A stretch of DNA of 64,000 bases from an uncultured Clostridium sp. (lineage in GTDB: Bacteria; Bacillota; Clostridia; Lachnospirales; Lachnospiraceae), in the NCBI GenBank assembly GCA_946498245.1, contig CAMMNN010000004.1, positions 57,324 through 121,323 on the forward strand, in the 5' to 3' direction. Made by a program: the position numbers and the translations under genes. This document shows positions 56,734 through 64,000 of the stretch, piece by piece; position 1 is the first letter of the stretch; each line of letters starts with the position of its first letter. The notes under the pieces are model-generated. The model did not search any database, had not been told where the DNA came from, and was given only the letters and a program-made list of their open reading frames with translations.

Positions 56734-56768
56734 CGGATTGTATGGCTGTGTCTGTGCAGTGAAGAAGA

Positions 56769-56810
56769 GTGAATTTTCACATTAAAAGTGAATAAATAGT
56801 GAATTTTCAC
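56769..56810. promoter_or_regulatory. Tandem operator-like dyads upstream of the AlbA_2 gene
   Basis: Two identical dyads GTGAATTTTCAC at 56769-56780 and 56799-56810, 30 bases apart centre to centre, with a half site GTGAATAAAT at 56788. They end nine bases before the -35 of the next promoter. The even spacing fits cooperative binding of a dimeric regulator, possibly the product of the downstream gene. Confidence 0.65.
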
Positions 56811-56819
56811 TCCGATGTA

Positions 56820-56848
56820 TTGAATAAGATGAAAATCAGGGGTATAAT
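56820..56848 (+). promoter_or_regulatory. Promoter of the AlbA_2 gene
   Basis: TTGAAT (56820-56825) and consensus TATAAT (56843-56848) with a 17-base spacer. The gene starts 75 bases downstream behind AAAAGGAGGG. Confidence 0.8.
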
Positions 56849-56922
56849 ATCCGCGAGAGCAATGAGCAGCAGTTATCAACAAAATTACAACGATACAGAT
56901 GGTTTAAAAGGAGGGACTGCAT

Positions 56923-58239
56923 ATGCAATACGAAAGCGAGTGCGTTGAATATAAGGCCCAGATAAATGAAAACATTTACAAGGAAGTCGTTGCCTTTGCA
57001 AATACCGATGGCGGCATTATTTATATTGGTATCGACGATAAAGGGAATCCTACTGGCATTGATGATGTGGACGGGACCTACACTCGTCTGACAAACGGGA
57101 TTCGCGACGCCATTGCGCCTGATGTAACCATGTTTGTAAGGTATACCCTTCAGGAGAAAAAAATAATCCGGATTGAAGTTGGAGAAGGCAGCTACAAGCC
57201 TTATTATTTGAAATCTAAGGGTATGAAGCCCACTGGCGTATATGTCCGTCAAGGAGCATCTAGTGTGCAGGCTTCTCCCGATCAGATTCGCAGAATGATT
57301 AAGGACTCTAATGGCGATGTATTCGAGGAAATGCGTACGGTCATCCAGGAACTGTCCTTTGATGAAGCAGAAAGTATGTTTAAGAGGTATAAGGTTGACT
57401 TTTCCGAAGAAAAGTACATTGCCCTTGGGTTACGGAACGTTCACGACGATCAGTATACCAATCTGGCGATGATTCTTTCAGATCAATGCCAACACACCAC
57501 GAAAATTGCCGTATTTGGTGACGAAGACAACATTACATTTAAAGATGCAAGGGAGTTCGGCGGCTCCATCTTTAAACAGTTAGATGACAGCTATGCGTAT
57601 TTGAACCTTTGCAACCGCACTGCTGCAACATTCAGGGGATTGGAGCGAGTGGAGCTTCCGGATTACCCGGAAGAAGCATTGCGCGAAGCTTTGCTCAACG
57701 CCCTTGTTCATCGCGACTATAGCTACAGCGGCAGCATCATTATTAATGTAAATGATCTATGTATAGAATTTATTTCTATTGGCGGCCTGCTTCCTGGCTT
57801 GTCTGCCGATGATATTCGCAGTGGAATTTCTCAGCCCCGTAATCGTAAACTGGCGGAAATTTTTCACCGGTTGAAGCTAATTGAATCCTATGGCACCGGT
57901 ATTCGTAAAATTTACTCTCTCTATAAAGAATGTGCTGTACAGCCTCGTATTGAAGTGACTCCAAACACTTTCAAATTAGTCTTGCCTAATATGAATGCCA
58001 ATGCAGTGACTTTTAGAGACAAACCGGAAGCGGCTGAAAAAGCTCCTACAGCAATTACTCCTCAGATGAGGACTGTGATAGATTATCTGACAGAGTACGG
58101 GGAAATGACAGATGAAGAACTGCAGGAACTATTGAATATTAAAAAGACGAGAGCATATCTGCTTACCCGTCAAATGCAGGAAAACGGGCTGATCGATATT
58201 ATAGGCAGAGGGGCATTAAAGAAATACAGGCTGAGGTGA
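56923..58239 (+). CDS. AlbA_2/Schlafen-type regulator with ATPase and winged-helix domains
   Basis: 438 residues, cytosolic. N-terminal AlbA_2 domain (about 1-125): EYKAQINENIYKEVVAFANT, then DGGIIYIGIDDKGNPTGI. The middle has the HATPase_c_4-type region (LREALLNALVHRDYSYSGSI, ESYGTGIRKIYSLY). A winged helix ends the protein (about 370-438, ITPQMRTVIDYL...). Relatives are annotated as transcription regulators or putative DNA helicases. Base composition is more AT-rich than the polysaccharide genes, so recent transfer is possible. Tandem dyads and an own promoter lie upstream, which suggests self-control. It could also be part of a defence function; that is not shown. Confidence 0.85.
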   Translation: MQYESECVEYKAQINENIYKEVVAFANTDGGIIYIGIDDKGNPTGIDDVDGTYTRLTNGIRDAIAPDVTMFVRYTLQEKKIIRIEVGEGSYKPYYLKSKGMKPTGVYVRQGASSVQASPDQIRRMIKDSNGDVFEEMRTVIQELSFDEAESMFKRYKVDFSEEKYIALGLRNVHDDQYTNLAMILSDQCQHTTKIAVFGDEDNITFKDAREFGGSIFKQLDDSYAYLNLCNRTAATFRGLERVELPDYPEEALREALLNALVHRDYSYSGSIIINVNDLCIEFISIGGLLPGLSADDIRSGISQPRNRKLAEIFHRLKLIESYGTGIRKIYSLYKECAVQPRIEVTPNTFKLVLPNMNANAVTFRDKPEAAEKAPTAITPQMRTVIDYLTEYGEMTDEELQELLNIKKTRAYLLTRQMQENGLIDIIGRGALKKYRLR

Positions 58240-58308
58240 TGATTTCCATTAATCTGCTGGGAGATGTGCTGAGGGACTCTCTGGCACCCAAAGCCAGATA
58301 AAGAAAGG

Positions 58309-58335
58309 GGCCCCTTAAAGTGTTAGCGCGGGGCC
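58309..58335 (-). terminator. Possible terminator of the CmpB-type gene
   Basis: GGCCCC / GGGGCC with a 15-base loop; on the minus strand the stem is followed by CCTTTCTTTAT. It lies between two convergent genes. The stem is short and the T run broken, so confidence is limited. Confidence 0.45.
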
Positions 58336-58375
58336 GCATGGTGATATGAGATTTTAAAGGCTTTTATAATTACAC

Positions 58376-59734
58376 TTATTCTACAAGAATGGCATTGGGA
58401 TAGATCCGTTCCATGCGTTCATCCGGAAAATGACTGTCCAGAAATTGTCCCACAGCAGTAGAAGAGGGAACGGAAGCCGTATGACGTTCTGTGTAGCGGG
58501 CAAGTGCCAGAGAGGAAATGGCGATATTGAAGACCATAAACACCGTCATAATCCATGTGGCCGGGACGCCGAACTTTTTGGGAATCCGCTCTATCCATCC
58601 AGAAAAGGCGGGGTAGAGGAGCTTTAGCCATACTACGGCGGCAATGCCCCAGAAGAAGCAGTACAGCAAATTGATACGGCCGCCCAGGTTAAAGGGAATG
58701 GCGCTGTAATCCCAGAAAACCGTGCCAAAAACCAGCTCTGTAAATACGCTGCAGATATACTCGTAAGCGCCGCCTAAAATGGTGCCAAAGAGGAAAATAA
58801 AGTGTTCGCTGCGATCCTTGTACTTATAGAGTAAGGCTGTCAGAACGGCGCAGCCCAGTCCCCATACAATACTGAAGGGGCCGTAGACTACGCTGCTGCG
58901 GCTCATAAGGACGCCTGCGGTGACAAAGCAGAAAATCGTTTCTGTAATGTCTCCCAGAAAAGCGCCTAAAAAGAATAACCAGGCTAATTTATAGAAACAG
59001 CAGCCGGCGGCAAATACGCCGGCTTTTTCCTTGGCTGCGTCTATCTGCCGCTGGCGTTCAAGCTGGGCCTGTACAAGTTCTTTTGCAGCCAAACGGGGAT
59101 AGGCTCTCTCCATACGCCGCAGTACCCAGCCAGTGAGGCCGCTTCCCAGTTGATCCGCAGCCTTCTGCAGATTTTCCGATACTTCTTCCACCAGCCCCAG
59201 ACGGGCTCTTTTTAGGCGGAAATGGAGGCTTAAAACGCCGATGGAAGAACCCAACAGATCCAAAGCCAAAATGGCGGACACAACGATTAAAACAATGTTT
59301 CCTGCCTGCTGGGGAATCAGATTCACAAGGCCGGTGAGAAAAGGATTTAGGATTAAGATGCAGAGGACGGCAGAAGCTCCCCATACTGCAGTATAAGGGA
59401 GGCTTACGTATCCCTCAAACTGGAGGCGTTTTCGGGAATAATCCCACCATTTTCTCCGGAAAATCCGTTCCAGCACAAACCCTGTAAGAAACGAAACAGC
59501 GGCTGACAAAATAACGCCGCCTAAAAACAGAAAAAACAGGTTGTTTTTTAACTCCGGCAGGAATATGGAAAACGCCAGAGCTCCAAAGCCGTAGGCCGGA
59601 CACAGGGGACCGTACAAGAAGCCCACATCTACAAATTTCTTTTCCCTTACAGCAGCTCCTGCCGTACCAATGACCCAACCGGCAAACGAATAAATAAAAA
59701 AGAACCATAGAAGCTGATATGCAGTATATTCCAT
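58376..59734 (-). CDS. Putative ABC-transporter type IV (CmpB) membrane protein, two domains
   Basis: 452 residues with about ten helices. Two copies of the CmpB-type unit are visible: the first around FFFIYSFAGWVIGTAGAAVR with VGFLYGPLCPAYGFGAL, the second around FLGAFLGDITETIFCFVTAG with VVYGPFSIVWGLGCAVL. Each unit also has a WWDYS- or FWDYS-type motif. They are joined by a soluble helical linker (about 180-245). The family is common in Clostridia and has no settled function. ATG at 59734 with GGAGAAAC upstream. Downstream of spoIIID, but separated from it by a terminator. Confidence 0.85.
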   Translation of the reverse strand: MEYTAYQLLWFFFIYSFAGWVIGTAGAAVREKKFVDVGFLYGPLCPAYGFGALAFSIFLPELKNNLFFLFLGGVILSAAVSFLTGFVLERIFRRKWWDYSRKRLQFEGYVSLPYTAVWGASAVLCILILNPFLTGLVNLIPQQAGNIVLIVVSAILALDLLGSSIGVLSLHFRLKRARLGLVEEVSENLQKAADQLGSGLTGWVLRRMERAYPRLAAKELVQAQLERQRQIDAAKEKAGVFAAGCCFYKLAWLFFLGAFLGDITETIFCFVTAGVLMSRSSVVYGPFSIVWGLGCAVLTALLYKYKDRSEHFIFLFGTILGGAYEYICSVFTELVFGTVFWDYSAIPFNLGGRINLLYCFFWGIAAVVWLKLLYPAFSGWIERIPKKFGVPATWIMTVFMVFNIAISSLALARYTERHTASVPSSTAVGQFLDSHFPDERMERIYPNAILVE

Positions 59735-59852
59735 AAGTTTCTCCTTTGCAGGTGTTTTCGTATCTGCAGGCCAGTCGTGGGCGGGTTAAGGCTTTCCGAA
59801 AGTTTTGGCGTTGCAGACAGATCTATCATAACACTGGACATAGAAAAAGGGA

Positions 59853-59891
59853 AGAAAAAGCTGCCTTCAGAAAAGTGCTCCGAGGCAGCTT
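59853..59891 (-). terminator. Terminator of spoIIID
   Basis: On the minus strand AAGCTGCCT pairs with AGGCAGCTT around a 16-base loop and runs into TTTTTCTT. It begins 18 bases after the spoIIID stop. Confidence 0.88.
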
Positions 59892-59908
59892 GAACATGGG
59901 CTATGATG

Positions 59909-60187
59909 TTATTCGTCTTCCTGCTTGCTGCACATTTGAAGGCGGTGCTGATACTTTTCCCTGGTAGCCAGACCGCCCCGGATATGGCGCTCCGATTTGT
60001 TGACATCAAGGACCTTGCGGGTCTGCTCCGCCAGGAAGGGGTTAATGGTACTGAGGCGTTCTGTGCAGTCTTTATGTACCGTCGATTTACTGATTCCAAA
60101 CTTTTTCGCTGTCTGCCTCACGGTTGCATTGTGGTCTATGATGTAATTGGCTATGGCTACCGCCCGTTCTTCAATATACTCTTTCAT
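59909..60187 (-). CDS. spoIIID: Sporulation transcription regulator SpoIIID
   Basis: 92-residue DNA-binding protein that switches gene expression in the mother cell during spore formation. The family sequence is well kept: KEYIEERAVAIANYIIDHNA, then TVRQTAKKFGISKSTVHKDC with the helix-turn-helix, and the basic C-terminal part NPFLAEQTRKVLDVNKSERH. Its presence shows that the organism is probably a spore former. It lies 105 bases downstream of csm6 on the same strand with no clear promoter seen; a mother-cell sigma-E promoter is expected but was not verified. Confidence 0.95.
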   Translation of the reverse strand: MKEYIEERAVAIANYIIDHNATVRQTAKKFGISKSTVHKDCTERLSTINPFLAEQTRKVLDVNKSERHIRGGLATREKYQHRLQMCSKQEDE

Positions 60188-60292
60188 GGGTCTACCCCTG
60201 AGAACGTTTTTTACAATGTATGCGGTATATTTCTGGTTTATTCAGGCTTTACTTCCAATCCCAATTTCCACCCTTCTTGTTTTTCTTAAATC

Positions 60293-61624
60293 CTAATTGA
60301 CGGGTTCCATTGCCCTCAAAATCCATTGGTTCAGCTCATCATAGGAAGACCAGCTTTTTTTGTCGATATTCATTCCGGTATACGAAAACATGGAAATAAT
60401 CTTATCCATGATCTGCTTCCCAGTAAAACCTGTCTTTTCCTCTATTTTCTCGTCCGTGATAGATACAATCTGATGGGCCGCCATGTTGCGGATCTTCTCT
60501 TCAACCTGCCTGAGATCGTTTACTAGACTGTGCAAACGCATATCCTGGCTATATGCCTGAATTAGAACTCTCAAATGATCCGAGTATATAGGTCCGTAGC
60601 GAAAATTACCGTTATAATTTTCATTCAGTGTAATCTGTAGGTTTGTCCCTTCCAGCTTCGTTTTATCCCAGGTTCTTACTTCGCTGGCAGACTTTGTATA
60701 GGCATTTACATCTATATTGCATTGTTTTTTCAATACCATTTCAAATAGATCTACAATAATCGGCGTAATTCCACGAATAAAATCCGCATATTCTTTGCGT
60801 TTTAACTTAATACTGAGATTCAGGGCATATTCAAAATATTTGCGGCTATTTCCCGACTTTACCGGCAAACAATCCTCAGCTATTTTTTTCTGCCATTTAT
60901 CAACAGTGGGAAAGTCCAGTAAAATCCTGGCTTCCGCCATTTTCAAATATTTTAAATACGATTGAGTATCCTCCGGCTGCATGGTTTCAGCAACCGCCGC
61001 CGCTGCCTGGTAATCGTAAACAGCAATATGCTTTTTGATGATTTCTTCATTTTTTATTTTGGACAACGTGGGGCATTGCACAACTTGGCATCGGTTTTTA
61101 AAATCAGGTTCATTGTCTTCATTTAAATCCCACAGCAATTCTATATCATAATCTTTATGAGTGTGTTCATTCATTTTGCCTGCAGGCGTAGACACCTGGA
61201 TCATGGTTGCAGCAGGATATTCCCCCAAGGTCTGTAAAACCAACAGTCCGCTTTTCATGGCCGGTGTGCCGGAAGAAATATTCAGTAAAAGCCTATCGGA
61301 AGTGTCCATCTCTGCGAATATTTTGCCAATGATTTCCCGAAAGTCTTTGTAAAAGAAATCAAATTCCTGTACATATGTCAATTCAGGGCGTTTTATTTCT
61401 TCGATTACAACCCCTTCTCTTTGCTGTAAACGGAATAAGTGTTCTAATGCGTAATGGTACCGGTCATCTTTTTCCTGATTTTCCAAAATCTCTTTTGACA
61501 TATACAGAATAATTTTCGTGGGCTTATACACTCGACATATATGCAGCATAGAGCCGTCTTGACAGTTGCTTCCGGAAATGGGATCCGTTCCGCCAAGGGG
61601 TGAAAATAGAATAATTTCATTCAT
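60293..61624 (-). CDS. csm6: Csm6-type CARF-HEPN ribonuclease of a type III-A CRISPR system
   Basis: 443 residues. The N-terminal CARF domain (about 1-170) has the family mark LLLNISSGTPAMKSGLLVLQ near 115-135, which would bind cyclic oligoadenylate made by Cas10. The C-terminal HEPN domain has R379-x4-H384 in KIRNMAAHQ, the RNase site. Activated Csm6 cuts RNA non-specifically during phage infection. The ATG at 61624 overlaps the stop of a cas1 remnant and has AGGAGG eight bases upstream. Cas10 itself would lie beyond the right edge. Confidence 0.92.
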   Translation of the reverse strand: MNEIILFSPLGGTDPISGSNCQDGSMLHICRVYKPTKIILYMSKEILENQEKDDRYHYALEHLFRLQQREGVVIEEIKRPELTYVQEFDFFYKDFREIIGKIFAEMDTSDRLLLNISSGTPAMKSGLLVLQTLGEYPAATMIQVSTPAGKMNEHTHKDYDIELLWDLNEDNEPDFKNRCQVVQCPTLSKIKNEEIIKKHIAVYDYQAAAAVAETMQPEDTQSYLKYLKMAEARILLDFPTVDKWQKKIAEDCLPVKSGNSRKYFEYALNLSIKLKRKEYADFIRGITPIIVDLFEMVLKKQCNIDVNAYTKSASEVRTWDKTKLEGTNLQITLNENYNGNFRYGPIYSDHLRVLIQAYSQDMRLHSLVNDLRQVEEKIRNMAAHQIVSITDEKIEEKTGFTGKQIMDKIISMFSYTGMNIDKKSWSSYDELNQWILRAMEPVN

Positions 61625-61830
61625 ACAAAGTTCCTCCTATGAAGGTACGCCTTTACAGTCCAGCATGTTTTGATACATTGCGTCGTCAGTCGCGATTGCC
61701 CTGAAATTTTGATGTTTTCTACTGTTTCTACGGGGAGCGATTTTAATAAACCATTGGAATATTTGACAGTCAGTCGATTTCCGTCTACTCCTATGATAGC
61801 CCCATCCTCATTTATGTATAATAAGCTCAT
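61621..61830 (-). pseudogene. cas1: cas1 N-terminal remnant
   Basis: 69 codons. The first 55 or so match the N-terminal beta domain of Cas1 (SLLYINEDGAIIGVDGNRLT, VKYSNGLLKSLPVETVENI, ending SRLTTQCIKT). After CIKT the frame leaves Cas1-like sequence. In another frame the same DNA reads MLDCKGVPS and then stops, which resembles the next Cas1 segment, so a frameshift followed by a large deletion is likely. The catalytic domain (about 250 residues) is absent. The ATG at 61830 has a good site (GGAGGG). The stop overlaps csm6 (ATGA), so it may still act as a translational lead for csm6. Confidence 0.85.
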
Positions 61831-61865
61831 TGATGCCCTCCCTTCCAAATCTTTAATTATCGTTT

Positions 61866-62117
61866 AGTGCCGTCCCCTTGCAGATTTTTCTTCTTAAAAT
61901 CATGAACAGGTCAATACGGTGATGATTGCGGGCCTGGTTACCGTCCCCTTGCGGGGTCTTCTTCTTAAAATCCAGATTAATCGAAACCATCATAGAGTGG
62001 TTTGACGAGTTTCCGTCCCTTTACGGGGTCTTCTTCTTAAAATCCTGACGAAACCGATTTTCTGGATTATCTCGACGGAAAGTTTCCGTCCCCTTACGGG
62101 GTCTTCTTCTTAAAATC
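61866..62117 (-). CRISPR. CRISPR array, four repeats and three spacers
   Basis: 36-base repeats at 61866-61901 (degenerate), 61937-61972, 62009-62044 and 62082-62117. The plus-strand repeat begins GTTTCCGTCCCCTTACGGGG and ends TTCTTCTTAAAATC; CCCC/GGGG can form a small hairpin. Spacers are 35, 36 and 37 bases. Read on the minus strand the repeat ends in ACGGAAAC, like the 8-base 5' tag of type III crRNAs, so transcription should run with csm5 and csm6. The degenerate copy at the low-coordinate end is then the terminal repeat. The newest spacer would be the one next to 62082. Confidence 0.96.
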
Positions 62118-62253
62118 CCTCTCCCACGAACCCCTGATAAATACGGACTTTATTTCGGGGGTTGCGGGGGAAACGGTTTCTGCATGGATCGAATAGCTGT
62201 CTTTAAACGAAAATCACTCTGAAAGCCAGCATTTATGGGGCGCGTGGCAAAAC
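62118..62253 (-). promoter_or_regulatory. CRISPR leader region between csm5 and the array
   Basis: 136 bases between the csm5 stop and the first repeat in the direction of transcription. It holds a hairpin at 62129-62163 (AACCCC/GGGGTT outside, ATAAA/TTTAT inside) close to the first repeat. No clear -10/-35 pair was found, so the array may be read through from csm5. Confidence 0.55.
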
Positions 62254-63372
62254 CTACAAAAACTCTAGTTTGCAGCAGCCCATCTGCATACTTTGTCCTT
62301 GATAATTCGTACATTTTACAATATGTGGAGAAGCGCCGTATGCTGCATCTTTATGATGCTTATGTTCCTGAGGCACTTTTGTGTGCTGGAAAATCTTCAC
62401 CGCCGTAGTCAGTCCTTCCTTTTTGCCTAAAAGGGGGTAAATCAGTGTTTTGCTGACAAATCCGGTTCCGCCGCCCAGATATACCTGCCCCGTTTTCGGA
62501 TATTCCATTCTCTGGAAGGCTTTCAAAAAGCAATTATAATACACTTCATTAAATAATTCGATGGATTTTAAAATATCTTCCCTGCGTACAGTACAGGTAT
62601 CCTTTTCTATGGTGATATTGAACTTGATCTTTGTTCCCGGCCGTATGCATTCCCGGAGTAAATTCAGTTTCTTTTCGGTTCCGTCAGTATGGCGCTCTAT
62701 TTTCTGGCATAACACCAGATCCTTTCGCTCCAGGGCTTCGCTGTCGCTTATGATCATACCGGAAAGCTCATCATTTACTGCATCATCACGCCTTTTTTCA
62801 TTGCGATGCAAGGAATAAAAACGAGTTTCCTCTATCATCTTTTTTTCTTTCTGAAGAAATTGGCTGCGGTTTACTTTGTAAGGTGCATTCTCCACAGCAT
62901 GAAGGAGAGCCCTTTTTCCTTCCCGAAAGCGCTCCGGGTTGCGTATGATTTCTCCATTCAGAAGAATGGTCCGGAGCATTCCCTTAATAGAACTGCCCGG
63001 AACGTAAGGCATTCCATAGGGATCTTTGGTGCACTCCATGATATGTACCGGCGTCCCTCTCTGGATAACTGTATCCCCGCTGTCTATGGTATATTTCAGG
63101 CATTTTTTAACCTCATGTGCGTTTAGTCCATTTTCCCGGATCCAATCACTTAGATTGGTACGGGGTCTGGTATCCAGCATAAACATTTCAAATCGGTCTT
63201 TCAGCCCCTTTTGTGAAATCATACGATAAAATGCCTGTACATCAATAATGCCTGCGGTTGTCCGGCCATTGAGAAAAAGATATTCTTTTTTGGAGAGTTC
63301 GTTTCCGTTTCCGATAAAAACAGGACTTAGAACCGTCAATTGCGCCTGATATACCTCCAGATTTTTTTTCAT
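62254..63372 (-). CDS. csm5: Type III-A CRISPR protein Csm5 (RAMP)
   Basis: 372 residues from the ATG at 63372. RAMP-fold signatures: an N-terminal strand with LTVLSPVFIGNGNELSKKEY, the motif MPYVPGSSIKGMLRTILLNG (glycine-rich turn with the conserved Lys/Arg), and GQVYLGGGTGFVSKTLIYPL. Csm5 caps the 3' end of the crRNA in the Csm complex and helps in crRNA maturation. The start overlaps the Csm4 stop by four bases; a longer frame from 63516 lies inside csm4. It ends 136 bases before the array. Length is normal. Confidence 0.93.
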   Translation of the reverse strand: MKKNLEVYQAQLTVLSPVFIGNGNELSKKEYLFLNGRTTAGIIDVQAFYRMISQKGLKDRFEMFMLDTRPRTNLSDWIRENGLNAHEVKKCLKYTIDSGDTVIQRGTPVHIMECTKDPYGMPYVPGSSIKGMLRTILLNGEIIRNPERFREGKRALLHAVENAPYKVNRSQFLQKEKKMIEETRFYSLHRNEKRRDDAVNDELSGMIISDSEALERKDLVLCQKIERHTDGTEKKLNLLRECIRPGTKIKFNITIEKDTCTVRREDILKSIELFNEVYYNCFLKAFQRMEYPKTGQVYLGGGTGFVSKTLIYPLLGKKEGLTTAVKIFQHTKVPQEHKHHKDAAYGASPHIVKCTNYQGQSMQMGCCKLEFL

Positions 63373-64000
63373 ATGTCTACCCCCAGAAAAAGTGGTTTTG
63401 CATAGCGGTATACCGGGTGTGCGCCTCCGCTGGATACGTCTAGTATAGAACCCCCATATGTTTTGGAAAAACAAGAACCTGCTGCAAATAAATAAACATC
63501 TTTTTTTCGCAGCCATTGCTCACTGTAGTGTTCCGATGCCACAAAACCGCTTCTCTTCTGAAGCAGGCAATTGGAATTTTCCAAAACTTTTTCCAGTTCC
63601 TGGGGCTGGGGAAGGGATACGGACAGTGTCATGTACTGGCTGGATTGTTGTTCCAGCCGCTTCGCCAATATAGGGTTCATTTTTACTGGTACACATTCAA
63701 AACGCCCCAGACCGGAGGAACGCTTTCCGCCCAGCCCGTCTAACATCAGGTATTCCATTAGTTCTTCCAGTAATTCCTTCCGGTTTTCCTTTTGATAGCC
63801 GCAGATAATATAAAGGCCGTTTCCTTTTCCAAAGCGAAAGGTTCTGACCCGATAGGGCATTGCATCTTCCAGCCCCCGTACAGCCGCAGACGTCTTCATT
63901 TGATAGGTTCCCAGATGTTTCAGCATTTCCGTTTTCTCAACGGAAAGTTCTCCTCGTATTATAAAGTAGTAGTGTTTATAGTCCCTCTCCAAGGACTGTA
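63369..64000 (-). CDS. csm4: Type III-A CRISPR protein Csm4, C-terminal part
   Basis: At least 210 codons are visible and the frame stays open to the window edge, so the 5' end is outside. The Csm4 mark is the glycine-rich loop LDGLGGKRSSGLGRFE, followed by a second RAMP half (TLSVSLPQPQELEKVLEN; GSCFSKTYGGSILDV). Csm4 binds the 5' tag of the crRNA and contacts Cas10. A TTG at 63992 could be called as a start, but the sequence before it fits the same protein. It overlaps csm5 by four bases. Confidence 0.9.
   Translation of the reverse strand, partial: QSLERDYKHYYFIIRGELSVEKTEMLKHLGTYQMKTSAAVRGLEDAMPYRVRTFRFGKGNGLYIICGYQKENRKELLEELMEYLMLDGLGGKRSSGLGRFECVPVKMNPILAKRLEQQSSQYMTLSVSLPQPQELEKVLENSNCLLQKRSGFVASEHYSEQWLRKKDVYLFAAGSCFSKTYGGSILDVSSGGAHPVYRYAKPLFLGVDI

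Noticed and set aside
56923..58239. AlbA_2 gene as the missing Wzt ATPase of the polysaccharide exporter
   Set aside because: It has no Walker A or ABC signature; its ATP site is of the GHKL type and its ends are DNA-binding.

Overview
The window reads as part of the chromosome of an anaerobic, spore-forming member of the Clostridia, most likely a gut-associated Lachnospiraceae (Clostridium cluster XIVa type). The grounds are the F1 ATP synthase gene order, strong AGGAGG-type ribosome binding sites, a spoIIID gene, clostridial lipoproteins with Thr/Glu/Ala-rich linkers, and families such as DUF3783, DUF378 and the CmpB-type membrane protein. The genus is inference; no rRNA is present.

Layout. 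(1) 1-4440: end of atpH, then atpA-atpG-atpD-atpC. (2) 4681-10339: exonuclease III and an overlapping ABC-F ATPase, a GH13 glycogen-debranching-like protein whose catalytic residues are all replaced, and a membrane-anchored XRE regulator. (3) 10435-24977: a sulfate-ester/glycan locus. A cysteine-type sulfatase diverges from an AraC regulator; then come a GH3 beta-N-acetylhexosaminidase-like enzyme, a complete Dpp/Opp-type importer, an arylsulfotransferase, a second sulfatase and a HAD phosphatase. None of the enzymes shows a signal peptide, so the sulfated substrate is probably imported and processed inside the cell. (4) 24978-26283: tRNA-Phe and tRNA-Gly on the minus strand, then a scar with a truncated transposase and a palindrome-bounded unit holding a 25-codon ORF. 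(5) 26284-30486: a coupled LRR / DUF3783 / VWA-metallopeptidase-like / MoxR AAA+ operon.

(6) 30542-40937: DUF378 protein, HAD phosphatase, split ThrE exporter, dihydroorotase and a YjjG-like nucleotidase in overlapping reading frames, a polar amino-acid ABC importer, then a small membrane protein with a two-component system. (7) 41036-56733: one long plus-strand surface-polysaccharide operon with UDP-galactopyranose mutase, six glycosyltransferases, a DegT aminotransferase, two flippases, an ATP-grasp enzyme, DUF2304, DUF2142, RmlC and a Wzm-type ABC permease whose ATPase partner is not seen. (8) 56769-58239: an AlbA_2/ATPase regulator with tandem operator-like dyads. (9) 58376-64000, minus strand: CmpB-type membrane protein, spoIIID, and the end of a type III-A CRISPR-Cas locus (csm4 partial, csm5, a four-repeat array, a cas1 remnant, csm6). 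The array lies between csm5 and csm6 and cas1 is reduced to its N-terminus, so interference may persist without local adaptation.

The features most worth a second look are the intracellular sulfate-handling locus, the inactive GH13 homologue, the palindromic 25-codon unit, and the CRISPR locus with its translationally coupled cas1 remnant.
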